64,000 nucleotides of DNA from NCBI RefSeq assembly GCF_030271535.1, contig NZ_JASCXJ010000004.1, forward strand, positions 186,001 through 250,000. Reading direction: 5' to 3'. Shown here piece by piece: positions 44,002 to 52,853 of this stretch (position 1 is its first letter; the number at the start of each line of letters is the position of its first letter). Under the pieces are notes generated by a model that was not told the DNA's origin, did not search any database, and saw only the letters and a program-made list of their open reading frames with translations. A program made the position numbers and the translations under genes. The DNA is from Nocardiopsis sp. ATB16-24 (GTDB taxonomy: Bacteria > Actinomycetota > Actinomycetes > Streptosporangiales > Streptosporangiaceae).

Positions 44002-45023
44002 CAGTCACGCACCCTGTTCTGTCGTGGATCGAAGGCGTCGCGCAGGCCGTCACCGATGAAGTTCACCGACAGCGCGATCAGGATGATGAACAGGCCCGGC
44101 CAGTAGAACAGCCAGGGTCGGGTGCCCATCGCGCTCCGGTAGTCGGTGATGAGCCGTCCCAGCGAGGTGTCGGGCGGCTGCACGCCCATCCCCAGGAAGG
44201 ACAGCGCGGACTCCAGCAGTACCGCGGCCGCGATGGCCAGGGTCACGCTGACGATGATCACGCCCACCGTGTTCGGCAGGATGTGCTTGAAGATGATGCG
44301 GGCCGAGGACGTCCCCACGGAACGGGCGGCCTCGACGAACTCCTTCTCGCGCAACGACAGCACGGCGCTGCGGACCAGCCGGGCCGTCTGTGTCCAGGTG
44401 ACCAGACCCAGGACGATGCCGAGGTAGAGGATGCCCGCCTGGCCGGCGATCTTGGCCGCCGCCGCGGCGATGGCCAGGAGCGGGATGGCGATGAGCACGT
44501 CGGTGATGCGCATCAGCACGGTCTCGGTCCAGCCGCGGAAGTAGCCCGCGCAGGCACCGATCACCGTGGCCACGATCGTGGCCACGATACCGACGAGGAA
44601 GGCGATGATCAGCGACACCTGGGTGCCGCGCATGGTCAGCGCGAAGTAGTCCTTGCCGACGTTGTCCTGCCCGAAGGGGTGCTCGCCCAGGGCCAGACCG
44701 GCGCCGCCGAGGAACTCCGGCACCAGGCTCAGGGTGGGATTCCCGTCGTTGTACAAGGGGCCGGTCGCCAGAGGGGACTTGTCCCACCAACCGGGGAGAG
44801 GTCCGATACCCACCGAGGTGAAGGACAGTAGAACCACCCCCACCAGCAGGAACATGCCGAACAGGGCGGCCTTGTGCCGGAAGAACCGGCCCCGGATGAG
44901 CTGCCACTGGGTACGGGCGGCGATGTTGAGGCCCTGGGCTTCGGCGGAGGTCGACACCTCCTGGACACCGGGGCTGTTCTCGGAGTCCGGCGACCCTGGT
45001 GAAGTCCGGTCGTGGTCGGTCAT
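44001..45023 (-). CDS. Oligopeptide ABC transporter permease, OppC/DppC type
   Basis: A 340-residue permease. An N-terminal cytoplasmic stretch of 50 residues leads to a first helix (ALFGMFLLVGVVLLSFTSVG), an outer loop of about 60 residues with EHPFGQDNVGKDYFALTMRGTQ, and the transport core with the EAA loop (RLVRSAVLSLREKEFVEAARSVGTSSARIIFKHILPN). FLGMGVQPPDTSLGRLI is strongly conserved in DppC. The ATG has GGAAGGAGAAG upstream. The end leads directly into the OppD-type gene. Confidence 0.95.
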   Translation of the reverse strand: MTDHDRTSPGSPDSENSPGVQEVSTSAEAQGLNIAARTQWQLIRGRFFRHKAALFGMFLLVGVVLLSFTSVGIGPLPGWWDKSPLATGPLYNDGNPTLSLVPEFLGGAGLALGEHPFGQDNVGKDYFALTMRGTQVSLIIAFLVGIVATIVATVIGACAGYFRGWTETVLMRITDVLIAIPLLAIAAAAAKIAGQAGILYLGIVLGLVTWTQTARLVRSAVLSLREKEFVEAARSVGTSSARIIFKHILPNTVGVIIVSVTLAIAAAVLLESALSFLGMGVQPPDTSLGRLITDYRSAMGTRPWLFYWPGLFIILIALSVNFIGDGLRDAFDPRQNRVRD

Positions 45024-45040
45024 GTGTGCTTCTCCTTCCT

Positions 45041-46552
45041 TCACGAGAGCCGGATCCGCGGGTCGAGGTAGGCGTAGGCGATGTCGGCGATCATGTTGAA
45101 CACGACGATCGCGCCGCCCGCGACCACGAAGAACGCCATGACCGGCGCCGGGTCGGCCTCGTCCAGACCCGTGATCAGCAGGTGGCCCATGGCCCGCCAG
45201 CCGAAGACCGTCTCGGTGACCACCGCGCCGCCGATCACGGTGCCGAAGTCGTAGGCGACCAGGGTCGTGATGGGGATGAGGCCGTTGCGGAAGGCATGGC
45301 GGGTGATGACCGTGCGCTCGGGCAGGCCCTTGGCCCGGGCGGTGCGCACGTAGTCCTGGTTCATCACCTCCAGCATGCTGGCGCGGCTGTAGCGGGTGTA
45401 GGTCGCCAGGGAGACCAGGATCAGGGCCAGGGTCGGCAGCGCCAGATGGCCCGCCGAGTCCAGGGTCAGTTCCCAGAAGGTGCCCTCGTAGTTCGGTGTG
45501 CGGGCCCCCACGGTGGAGATGGGGCGGCCCTGGACCGACCTGCTGTAGGAGGCGAAGGACTGGAGCATCCGGTCGACGAAGATCACGCCGCCGGTGAACA
45601 ACCCCGTCCACACCGCCGTCGCGATCGCGTTACGTCGGTGCAGCACGCCCCCGAAGCCGTAGCCGATGGCCACGCACACCACGACGGTGGTGACCGCCAG
45701 ACCGACGATCACCAGCAGGTTCGGATCGGCCAGCACCGGTGAGAGCACGAAGGAGAGCACGGTGCCCACCGCCGCGGCGGTCAGGGCCGCGTACATCGGC
45801 CGGTTCAGCTGAGGTCCGGAGATCAGCACCGAGATGCCCACGGCACCGCCGAGGGCGCTGACCGCGATGACCACCGGCCCCAGGCCCGGGTCGGTGAACC
45901 AGGACGTGCCCGAGATCCACAGCAGCAGCACGGTGGTGACGCCGGCGGCCCCGACGAAGGCCAGGAGCCGGGTGCGTCGGTCGCCCACCATCAGTGAACT
46001 CCAGGCCGCCCCGACGAGCACCGCGACCAGGACGACGACCAGGGTGGGGATGGTCGGCCGCGCCAACCAGTTGTTGAACTCGATGGCTCCGTACTGCTTG
46101 AGCAGGACGCCGACCCAGAAGATGGGCAGGGAGAAGGCCACGAACGCGCCGAAGGTGACCACGTGGTCGAAGCCGCTGTACTGGCGAAGCGCCGAGACGA
46201 TGCCGATCGCGATGCCGATGACGATGGCCAGGACGGTGGCCGCCACCACGAGCTGCATGGTGGCCGAGATCGCGTCGGCGAGCAGGATGTTGACGTCCTG
46301 CCCCTGCCGGTTGACCCCGAGGTCACCGGTGAAGGCCGCACCGAGCCAGAGGAGGTAGCGGGCGTAGACGGGCAGATCGAGGTGCATGCGTTCGATCCGC
46401 TCCGCCATCGCGGATTCGCGGGCGTCTTCGGGGAGTTCCCTGAGATCGGACAGGGGATCACCGGTGTTGGCCGCGAGGACGAACATCACGAAGGTGGCGA
46501 CGAAGAGGACGAAGACGGAGACGACGAGTCTTCGTGCGATGAAGACGAGCAC
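45041..46552 (-). CDS. Oligopeptide ABC transporter permease, OppB/DppB type, with long insertion
   Basis: A 503-residue permease; typical DppB/OppB have 305-340 residues. The N-terminal helix (LVFIARRLVVSVFVLFVATFVMFVL), MHLDLPVYARYLLWLG, and the core with the EAA loop (MLEVMNQDYVRTARAKGLPERTVITRHAFRNGLIPI) are standard. Between SLPIFWVGVLLKQYG and GHLALPTLALI there is an additional block of about 190 residues with four to six more hydrophobic helices. The frame is intact, so this is a real insertion and not a fusion error. GTG start with AGGAG upstream. Confidence 0.93.
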   Translation of the reverse strand: MLVFIARRLVVSVFVLFVATFVMFVLAANTGDPLSDLRELPEDARESAMAERIERMHLDLPVYARYLLWLGAAFTGDLGVNRQGQDVNILLADAISATMQLVVAATVLAIVIGIAIGIVSALRQYSGFDHVVTFGAFVAFSLPIFWVGVLLKQYGAIEFNNWLARPTIPTLVVVLVAVLVGAAWSSLMVGDRRTRLLAFVGAAGVTTVLLLWISGTSWFTDPGLGPVVIAVSALGGAVGISVLISGPQLNRPMYAALTAAAVGTVLSFVLSPVLADPNLLVIVGLAVTTVVVCVAIGYGFGGVLHRRNAIATAVWTGLFTGGVIFVDRMLQSFASYSRSVQGRPISTVGARTPNYEGTFWELTLDSAGHLALPTLALILVSLATYTRYSRASMLEVMNQDYVRTARAKGLPERTVITRHAFRNGLIPITTLVAYDFGTVIGGAVVTETVFGWRAMGHLLITGLDEADPAPVMAFFVVAGGAIVVFNMIADIAYAYLDPRIRLS

Positions 46553-46637
46553 TTGTGCTGACTCCTGAGGAGATCAGGGAACGGTCGCGCGAAGACGAAG
46601 GGACCGGAGGACACGTCGGCCTCCGGTCCCGGGTGGG

Positions 46638-46676
46638 GGCCGTGCCGACCGACGGGTCCCATCGGTCGGCACGGCC
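46638..46676 (-). terminator. Intra-operon hairpin (attenuator)
   Basis: Perfect 15-bp stem GGCCGTGCCGACCGA with its complement, 9-base loop, located between the substrate-binding protein gene and the permease genes. It may stop most transcripts or protect the upstream mRNA, giving more binding protein than transporter. Confidence 0.75.
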
Positions 46677-46701
46677 GGTCACGCGCGGTGGGCGGTGCGG
46701 C

Positions 46702-48429
46702 CTACTGGGCCGTCCACTCCCACAGGTTCCAGACGATGTCGGTCTGCGCGGGGTTGGGGGTGACGTTGCCCAGGTGGTCACTCCAGGCGGCGGTGCCGGG
46801 GTGGCTGAACAGCGGGATCGTCACCAGGTCGTCCCACAGGATCGTCTCGATCTCGTTGATGATCTCCAGACGGGCGTCGAAGTCGGGCTCCTGGAGGATG
46901 TCGCTCAACAACCCGTCCAGCTCCTCGTTGGAGTAGCAGCCGTTGTTGTTGCCCTTGCCGTCGGGGGTGCACTCCTCGGGGCTGCGGAAGGTGGAGTTCC
47001 AGCCGCTGACCTCGGCCGAGCCGGCCCAGGCGAACATGGCCACGTCGTAGGTGTTCTGCGACAGGCCGCCGTCGGAGTCGAAGAAGGTGTCCTCGGCGTT
47101 GATCTTGACCTCGAAGCCGGCCTCGTCACAGGAGTCCTTGATCAGCTCGGCGGTCTGGGCGCGGCGGGGGTTGCCGCCGATGAAGCCCAGGCGCACCTCC
47201 TGGCCGACCATGTCGAGCTCTTCGAGGATCTCGCGGGAGCGGTCGAGGTCGACCTCGCTCCACTTGTCGCCGCCGCTGGCCGCGACGGCCTCGGCGTAGC
47301 CGGGGTCGAAGGGCGCGATGTTGCGGACGTCCATCGTCTCGGCCTCGGGCTGGATCGGCTTGATGAGGTTGTCCACGATCAGCTGACGGGGGACGCAGTG
47401 CGCGAAGGCCTCACGCAGTTCGTACTCCGCGAAGGGGCTGGAGTCGAAGTTGAAGTCCAGGTGTTCGTAGGTGTACTCGTCGTAGACCTCGTACTCGATC
47501 CCGGCCAGACCGTCGAGCTGGTTGATCAGGTCGACCGTGGGCTGCGGCCGCATGACGTTGATCTCGAGGTTCTCCAGGGCCTGGGTCTGCTCGTCGGAGG
47601 CGATCCAGCGCACGACGATGCTGTCGTTGCCCGGGGGCTGGCCCCACCAGTTCTCGTTGAGCGTCAGGGTCAGGGACTGTCCGGCCTCGTAGGAGGCGAG
47701 CTTGTAGGGCCCGGAGGAGGGGATGAGTTCCTCGTCGGGCAGCGAACCGCTGATGGTCCAGCCCTCGTTGAAGAACTCGACGGCGTCGGCGAGGGCGTCG
47801 TGGTCCTCCTCGCGGATGGCCTCGATCAGTTCGTCGGTGGTCAGACCGCCCTGCTCGGCCACCACGTGGGCGGGCATCATGGTGGTGTTGCCGTTGCTGG
47901 GGCCGTTGCTGGCCCAGTCGGCGTAGGGCACCTCGTACTCGATCGAGAATTCCTTGTCCCCGGCCTCGCACTCGGGCATCACGGTGTCCTCGATGCCGCC
48001 GGTACCGATGACGGAGAACTCGTACTTGCCGCTCTGCTGGGCCCACCACAGCATGGCGTCGTCGCAGTCGATGCTCTCACCGTCGGACCAGACGGCGTCG
48101 GGGTGGATCGAGTACTCGACGATCTGGGGGTCTTCGGAGACCAGCTCGTAGGTGCCGAAGTCGGTGTTGGGGGTGACCGCGCCACCCTCGCCGAAGTACC
48201 AGAAGCCGCTGGTCACGCCGTGGTTGACGATGGCGTTCTTGCTGGAGTTGGCCCCGGCGGTGGTGTTGTTGTAGCTGTCGTACTCCTGGTCCCAGGCCAG
48301 GGTGATGGTGGAGCCTCCGGAGGCGCTGTCGGTGTCGCCTTCGCCGCCACCTCCGGAGCACGCGGAGAGCGCCAGCGCTCCTGCGGCGGCCACGGCCGTG
48401 GCCTTGACGATTCTCCTGTTTTTTCGCAA
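46702..48429 (-). CDS. Family 5 extracellular solute-binding lipoprotein (oligopeptide type)
   Basis: A 575-residue lipoprotein of the peptide/nickel-binding family. The signal peptide RKNRRIVKATAVAAAGALALSACSGG has the lipobox LSAC. The mature protein shows family traits, for example the SGPYKLASYEAGQSLTLTLNENWWG region. It captures peptides outside and hands them to the two permeases. The TTG at 48429 fits the signal peptide and has AGAGGAA in place; upstream codons are unlikely. It is the first gene of the operon. Confidence 0.94.
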   Translation of the reverse strand: MRKNRRIVKATAVAAAGALALSACSGGGGEGDTDSASGGSTITLAWDQEYDSYNNTTAGANSSKNAIVNHGVTSGFWYFGEGGAVTPNTDFGTYELVSEDPQIVEYSIHPDAVWSDGESIDCDDAMLWWAQQSGKYEFSVIGTGGIEDTVMPECEAGDKEFSIEYEVPYADWASNGPSNGNTTMMPAHVVAEQGGLTTDELIEAIREEDHDALADAVEFFNEGWTISGSLPDEELIPSSGPYKLASYEAGQSLTLTLNENWWGQPPGNDSIVVRWIASDEQTQALENLEINVMRPQPTVDLINQLDGLAGIEYEVYDEYTYEHLDFNFDSSPFAEYELREAFAHCVPRQLIVDNLIKPIQPEAETMDVRNIAPFDPGYAEAVAASGGDKWSEVDLDRSREILEELDMVGQEVRLGFIGGNPRRAQTAELIKDSCDEAGFEVKINAEDTFFDSDGGLSQNTYDVAMFAWAGSAEVSGWNSTFRSPEECTPDGKGNNNGCYSNEELDGLLSDILQEPDFDARLEIINEIETILWDDLVTIPLFSHPGTAAWSDHLGNVTPNPAQTDIVWNLWEWTAQ

Positions 48430-48746
48430 GGGGGTTCCTCTGCCCTTCAGGGGGATTTGTCCAAGATCGGGGTAGCAAGGATTCTTGGCGTGGTTCCAGG
48501 CGGAAGGCAATAGTCCGACTTTGGGTGTTGCTCATCTGAGACAGATTTGGGCCTGAAGCTGAACAAAGGAGGAAGTTTGGTGATGTAACTGTGACACATC
48601 GACTTCCCCGCATGTGCCATCTCCGGGTGTGCGGTGGCCGATGCGAACTCTCGGGAGCGTGAAGGCACGGTCGCCCCATAATCCCATGACTGGATGATGG
48701 GAAGAAGTCTTGTGCGAGGGAAAGACCGAGGTCGTGTTCAAGGGTC

Positions 48747-48773
48747 ACGGTACGGAAAGGTACGCCGTACCGT
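48747..48773. promoter_or_regulatory. Candidate operator upstream of the peptide transporter operon
   Basis: Perfect inverted repeat ACGGTACGG/CCGTACCGT with a 9-base centre. It lies 318 bases upstream of the binding-protein start, next to AT-rich sequence that may contain the promoter. Confidence 0.45.
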
Positions 48774-49245
48774 ATTGATTCATAGAAATTCCTTCCAAAA
48801 TGCAGAGAAGAGGAAATCTCGCAAAGAAACCTCAAGGGTGCTCGGTGGCATCGAGGTCCGGATGAGGGACCATGGGGCCCTCTTCCCGGCGAGCCCGGCC
48901 TGGAGTGCGTTGCAGGCCACACGCTCGCTCCTCTGGGGAATCACCCCGCCCCGGTGAGGTCACCGAGTGCTTCGGTCCTCCCGGAGCACCGCACCGCCAC
49001 GCGAGGGGCGGTCCGTCGAGACGAGTGGAGCGTTCCGATGACGCCGTGAACGCCACCGGAACGCGGCGCGGTCCGCCGTTCCCGGTACGGAGCCCGAGGC
49101 GAGTGAGGCCACCGCCTGGGAAGTCGATGAGGGCCGGTGGAGGTGTCCGACGGGGAAGGGACCGGTCGTGCACGGGGCCGCTCACGGTCCCGCCTCCCAC
49201 GCGGCCGACGCGGGGGCCCTGGGAAGGAGCACGCCGGAATGGCCG

Positions 49246-49259
49246 GTACTGGTCAGTAC
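49246..49259. promoter_or_regulatory. Palindrome upstream of the tail-anchored protein gene
   Basis: GTACTG-GT-CAGTAC, perfect 6-2-6 repeat, 134 bases before the start codon. Possible operator. Confidence 0.35.
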
Positions 49260-49392
49260 GTGCGGGACGAAGCACTCATAACACCCGATACATGGCTTTC
49301 CGCTGTTTTTATCGTCCCTTGGCCGGATACTTTGCCTAGTGGCGGCGGCGGGAGCCGCGCGCCTCGGTCCGCGAACCCGTGGGAGGGGCGAC

Positions 49393-51654
49393 TTGCCGGA
49401 CAGCACGTACCACCAGATCCACTTCGCCTGGGCCGAGCCCACCCTCCTCGGCCGTGTCGGCCCGGGGCCGGCCGCCTCCTCCTTCAAGGAAGCGGAGCAG
49501 CCCGTCCTGCGTTCCTGGCGCGACCGCCTCATCCCCGCGCTCACCGCCGACCACCGGTCAGCCCCGTCCGCCGACGGCCCGAGCGACCACCCCGAGAGCC
49601 TCTGGGCCCGTGCCTACCCCGACGGCCGGGCCGCCCTGGTCTACCGCTGGCCCGGCGACGTCCGATCCGCACACGCCCTGGCCATCGTGGGACCGACCTA
49701 CGCGCTCACCCTTCCACACGTGTTGTCCCTCCACGAGAACCCCCACACCCGCCCCGCCGCCGGCCGACCGCCCAAGCCCGGCTGGGCGACCATGGACCCC
49801 CTCCCCCTTCCCCAACCCTGGGAGCGCACGGCCACCCCCGGAGCCGTGCGCACCCGCGACCGTCGCGCCGCCGAGGTCACCGTGGGCGACGAACCGATCC
49901 TGGTCGGCGCGGTGGCCGCCGCCCTGTACCGCCCCGACCAGCCGATCCACATCGCCCTGGAACCGGAGCTGGCAGACCTGTGGCGGGCGGTCCAACTGCG
50001 CTTCCTGTGGGGCGTGCACCGGACGCTGTACGAGGTCCTCACCCCGCCCCGCGCCATCCCCGCGGCCGGATGGAGCTGGTCCTTCTCCACCTACGACCCG
50101 GTGCTGGGCGCCGCCGAAGGACAACACCTGACCTTCGGCCCACCCGCCCCCGACACGCACACGCCCTTCCTCCTCCCTCCGGCACCCGACTACCGCGGGG
50201 TCGCGGAGAGGCTCGTGGCCGTGCTGCGCGAGGAGGGCGGAGACGCGCTCGCCGCCCATCTGCGCGAACGCGGCGTACCCGAGGCCCCCACCTTCGCCGA
50301 CCGGCGCGACCTGCTCCGCGACTGGCTCGACCCCAGGCCCCGGCCCACCGCCGACGGAGCCGCCAAGGCCCCCCTCCTCGAAAGGCCGCCGGACGAGGAT
50401 CCCCCCGACTCTCTGCCCGACCTGCCCGAAGCCGAGATGCCGGGGGAGGAGGAGACCGGGCCGCTGCCACCGGTCGAACCGCGCCCCCTGCCGGGCCGCA
50501 CCGCCCTGGGGTGGAGCGGACGATACCTGCCGGCCGGAGCGGTGCCGGGGGGTCAGCCTTCGCTGAAGGGACTTCTGGACCAGGCCGAAGGCCACGGGAC
50601 GAAGGAGCACGACGGCCGCGGCGACGCCCCGCCCCACCCGACGCGCTCCCAGGACGAGACGGACGGGCGGGACAACGAGGCGCTGTGGCCGGGGTCGGAC
50701 CCCGAACCGCCGCCGGAGACGACCGACCCCGCGGAACCCGAGGAACCGCTCGCCGTGCGCCCGCGCATCGCGCCGCCCCGGATCTTCTCGGCGCCCGAGC
50801 CGCACGGGCCCCGTAGGTCCCCCGGATCGCAGGCGACCCCCGAGACCTCCACGACCCCCGACCAGGACCCGCGGGACCTTGGCGACGAAGCCCCGCCCGC
50901 CCCCTCCCAGGACGTCTTCGGAACGGGCGGAGCCGTCGGTGGGGACACGACACCGCCACCGGAGGCGCTCGCTCCCCAGGAACCACCCCGAACCCCCGAC
51001 GGGGGCGTCCCCACCACCCGACCGGACACCCCACCCCTCCCTCAGGAACGGAAGGACACCGAACCCCCCACGAGCCCCGAACTCACCGACGGCCCCGAGG
51101 ACCGCACACCCGCCGACGCACCGCCCCTGCCCGTCGTTCCCGACCCCGTGACCGACGACGCGGTCGCCTCGGGCGCTTCGGCGAACCCGTCACCGGACTA
51201 CGCGACCGAGACGGAGCCGGGGATCGACGAGATCTCCACGGACACCGACCCCGAGGACAACTGGCCGACCCAGTACGCGGACCTGCCCCTGTCCAGACTG
51301 GAACGCTGGCACTCCAGGCACGGACCCGAGGGCGCGCGCGTCGACATCGTCGACGCCCGCGCCGCCGTCCGCGCCGAACGGGCCGAACTCCAGCGGGTCC
51401 GCGAGGAACGCGACCACTACCACACCGAGGTCCAGGAGCTACGCCGCGAGGTCGCCCGCCTGGACCGCTCCTGGTTGGAGGGAAGAGGCAGGGACGACGA
51501 CGCCCCCGCCGGGCGCCGCACCCGCCGTCGGCCCGCTCGGGTCCTGGCCCTGGTGATACTGGCCGCCTTCCTGGCCACCGGACTGGAGGCCGGTGCGCGC
51601 TTCGGCACGGGCACCGTGGACCTGCTCGGCGCTCTCCTGGGTCGGCTCCTGTGA
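49393..51654 (+). CDS. Large tail-anchored protein with a GAP1-like N-terminal region
   Basis: A 753-residue protein of unknown function. The first 330 residues are globular: YHQIHFAWAEPTLLGRVGPGPAASS, GRAALVYRWPGDVRSAHALAIVGPTYALTLPHVL and WSWSFSTYDPVL recall the N-terminal domains of GTPase-associated protein 1 (GAP1) described in NTP-dependent conflict systems; that match is from memory. Then about 300 residues are Pro/Glu/Asp-rich and disordered, followed by a coiled coil (ERAELQRVREERDHYHTEVQELRREVARLD) and a single C-terminal helix (VLALVILAAFLATGLEAGARF). TTG start at 49393 with GGGAGG upstream. No GTPase gene is adjacent. Confidence 0.72.
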   Translation: MPDSTYHQIHFAWAEPTLLGRVGPGPAASSFKEAEQPVLRSWRDRLIPALTADHRSAPSADGPSDHPESLWARAYPDGRAALVYRWPGDVRSAHALAIVGPTYALTLPHVLSLHENPHTRPAAGRPPKPGWATMDPLPLPQPWERTATPGAVRTRDRRAAEVTVGDEPILVGAVAAALYRPDQPIHIALEPELADLWRAVQLRFLWGVHRTLYEVLTPPRAIPAAGWSWSFSTYDPVLGAAEGQHLTFGPPAPDTHTPFLLPPAPDYRGVAERLVAVLREEGGDALAAHLRERGVPEAPTFADRRDLLRDWLDPRPRPTADGAAKAPLLERPPDEDPPDSLPDLPEAEMPGEEETGPLPPVEPRPLPGRTALGWSGRYLPAGAVPGGQPSLKGLLDQAEGHGTKEHDGRGDAPPHPTRSQDETDGRDNEALWPGSDPEPPPETTDPAEPEEPLAVRPRIAPPRIFSAPEPHGPRRSPGSQATPETSTTPDQDPRDLGDEAPPAPSQDVFGTGGAVGGDTTPPPEALAPQEPPRTPDGGVPTTRPDTPPLPQERKDTEPPTSPELTDGPEDRTPADAPPLPVVPDPVTDDAVASGASANPSPDYATETEPGIDEISTDTDPEDNWPTQYADLPLSRLERWHSRHGPEGARVDIVDARAAVRAERAELQRVREERDHYHTEVQELRREVARLDRSWLEGRGRDDDAPAGRRTRRRPARVLALVILAAFLATGLEAGARFGTGTVDLLGALLGRLL

Positions 51655-51691
51655 GGGAGACCGACCCGACCGGTGGCCGTCCCGCGCGGGA

Positions 51692-52690
51692 TCAGCGCCC
51701 CGAGGCCCCGGAAACGGCGACCGCGTCGTTGGCGCACCGGAACCCGAGGTTGCCCGAGGTGGACTCCGGAGTGTTCGACGAACGCGCGGCCACACGGTAG
51801 CGGTGGCAGTAGGAGTGATGGCACAGATAGGAGCCACCACGCATGACCCGCTGGTCGCCCGTCTCCGGACCCGCCGGGTCCATGGTCGGAGAGTTCCGGT
51901 AGTACTCCGGGCAGAACCAGTCCGCACACCACTCCCAGACGTTGCCCGCCATCTGCCACAACCCGTGTCCGTTCGGACGGAACGTCTTGACCGGTGCGGT
52001 GGTGAGGAATCCGTCCTCGGCGCTGTTGTGCGTCGGGAACGCGCCCTGCCAGATGTTGAGCATCCACCTGCGGCGGGGGAGGAGGTCGTCCCCCCACGCG
52101 AAGCGCCGTCCCTGGAGCCCTCCGCGCGCGGCGTACTCCCACTCCGCCTCCGTGGGCAGTCGTTTGCCCGCCCAGGCGCAATAGGCCAGGGCGTCGTACC
52201 AGGAGACATGGACGACGGGGTGGTTCTGGCGGTCGCCGATACCCGATCCCGGCCCCTCGGGGCGACGCCAGCAGGCGCCGCGGACCGCCAGCCACCAGGG
52301 GGCGCCGTCCGCGGCGCCGACCACGTCACGCCGATCACCGTGGAACGCCGAGTGGAACACCGCGGAGACGCCGAGACGCTCGGCCTCCGTGACGTGACCG
52401 GTGGCCTTGACGAACGTGGCGAAGGCGGCGTTGGTGACCGTGGTGGCGTCGATGTGGAACGGTCGTAGCCGCACCTGGTGGACCGGGGTCTCCCCGTCCA
52501 GGGGGTAGCCCTCGTCGAAGTGGTCGCCCATCATGAAGACGCCACCGGGCAGTCTCACCTGACCCCGGGTACTGCGTCGCGCGGTGGCGACCGCCGGTCG
52601 GTGCGGCCCGGCCGTGGCCGAGCCGGACGGAGCACAGCAGGGAGAGGATCCCTGCCCCGTGCCCGCCGCCGTGATGTCCAACGATTCCAT
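51692..52690 (-). CDS. Formylglycine-generating enzyme (sulfatase-modifying factor)
   Basis: A 332-residue copper-dependent oxidase that converts the Cys of a Cys-x-Pro-x-Arg motif in sulfatases to formylglycine. STRGQVRLPGGVFMMGDHFDEGYPLDGETPVH, NHPVVHVSWYDALAYCAWAGKRLPTEAEWEYAARGG-type segments and GLWQMAGNVWEWCADWF match the aerobic family. The copper-binding, substrate-engaging Cys pair is intact in GGSYLCHHSYCHRYR (about residues 290 and 295). Overall it closely resembles the Streptomyces enzyme as I remember it. No sulfatase gene is in this window. The ATG start is unsupported by a ribosome site; the N-terminal 40 residues vary. Confidence 0.94.
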   Translation of the reverse strand: MESLDITAAGTGQGSSPCCAPSGSATAGPHRPAVATARRSTRGQVRLPGGVFMMGDHFDEGYPLDGETPVHQVRLRPFHIDATTVTNAAFATFVKATGHVTEAERLGVSAVFHSAFHGDRRDVVGAADGAPWWLAVRGACWRRPEGPGSGIGDRQNHPVVHVSWYDALAYCAWAGKRLPTEAEWEYAARGGLQGRRFAWGDDLLPRRRWMLNIWQGAFPTHNSAEDGFLTTAPVKTFRPNGHGLWQMAGNVWEWCADWFCPEYYRNSPTMDPAGPETGDQRVMRGGSYLCHHSYCHRYRVAARSSNTPESTSGNLGFRCANDAVAVSGASGR

Positions 52691-52811
52691 GGGGTGGAAC
52701 GTACGCGAACACCAGGGCAGCGGCCACGAGTGACACAGGGCAGGCCCACGACGGTGAGACCCCCGGCGTGTCGAAGTCGTGGCCGCCGCACCCGCCCGGC
52801 CTCGGCGAGGC

Positions 52812-52845
52812 GGCGGGGCGCACCACACCGGTGCGGCGCCCCGCC
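52812..52845 (-). terminator. Terminator after the HelD-type gene
   Basis: Stem GGCGGGGCGC/GCGCCCCGCC with a 14-base loop, a few bases after the stop of the helD-like gene. Confidence 0.7.
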
Positions 52846-52853
52846 GTCCCCTC

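Larger units (their letters stand above)
48430..49392. other. Large divergent intergenic region
   Basis: Nearly 1 kb between the solute-binding protein and the tail-anchored protein. The left part (48440-48830) is AT-rich and contains a long inverted repeat (48747-48773). The middle (48880-49240) is GC-rich with no frame that looks coding on either strand. At the right is a perfect palindrome GTACTG-GT-CAGTAC (49246-49259) and an AT-rich stretch at 49265-49335 that probably holds the promoter for the next gene. Confidence 0.6.

Noticed and set aside
45041-46552. Gene fusion or frameshift to explain the long permease
   Set aside because: One continuous frame with hydrophobic pattern throughout and normal family ends.
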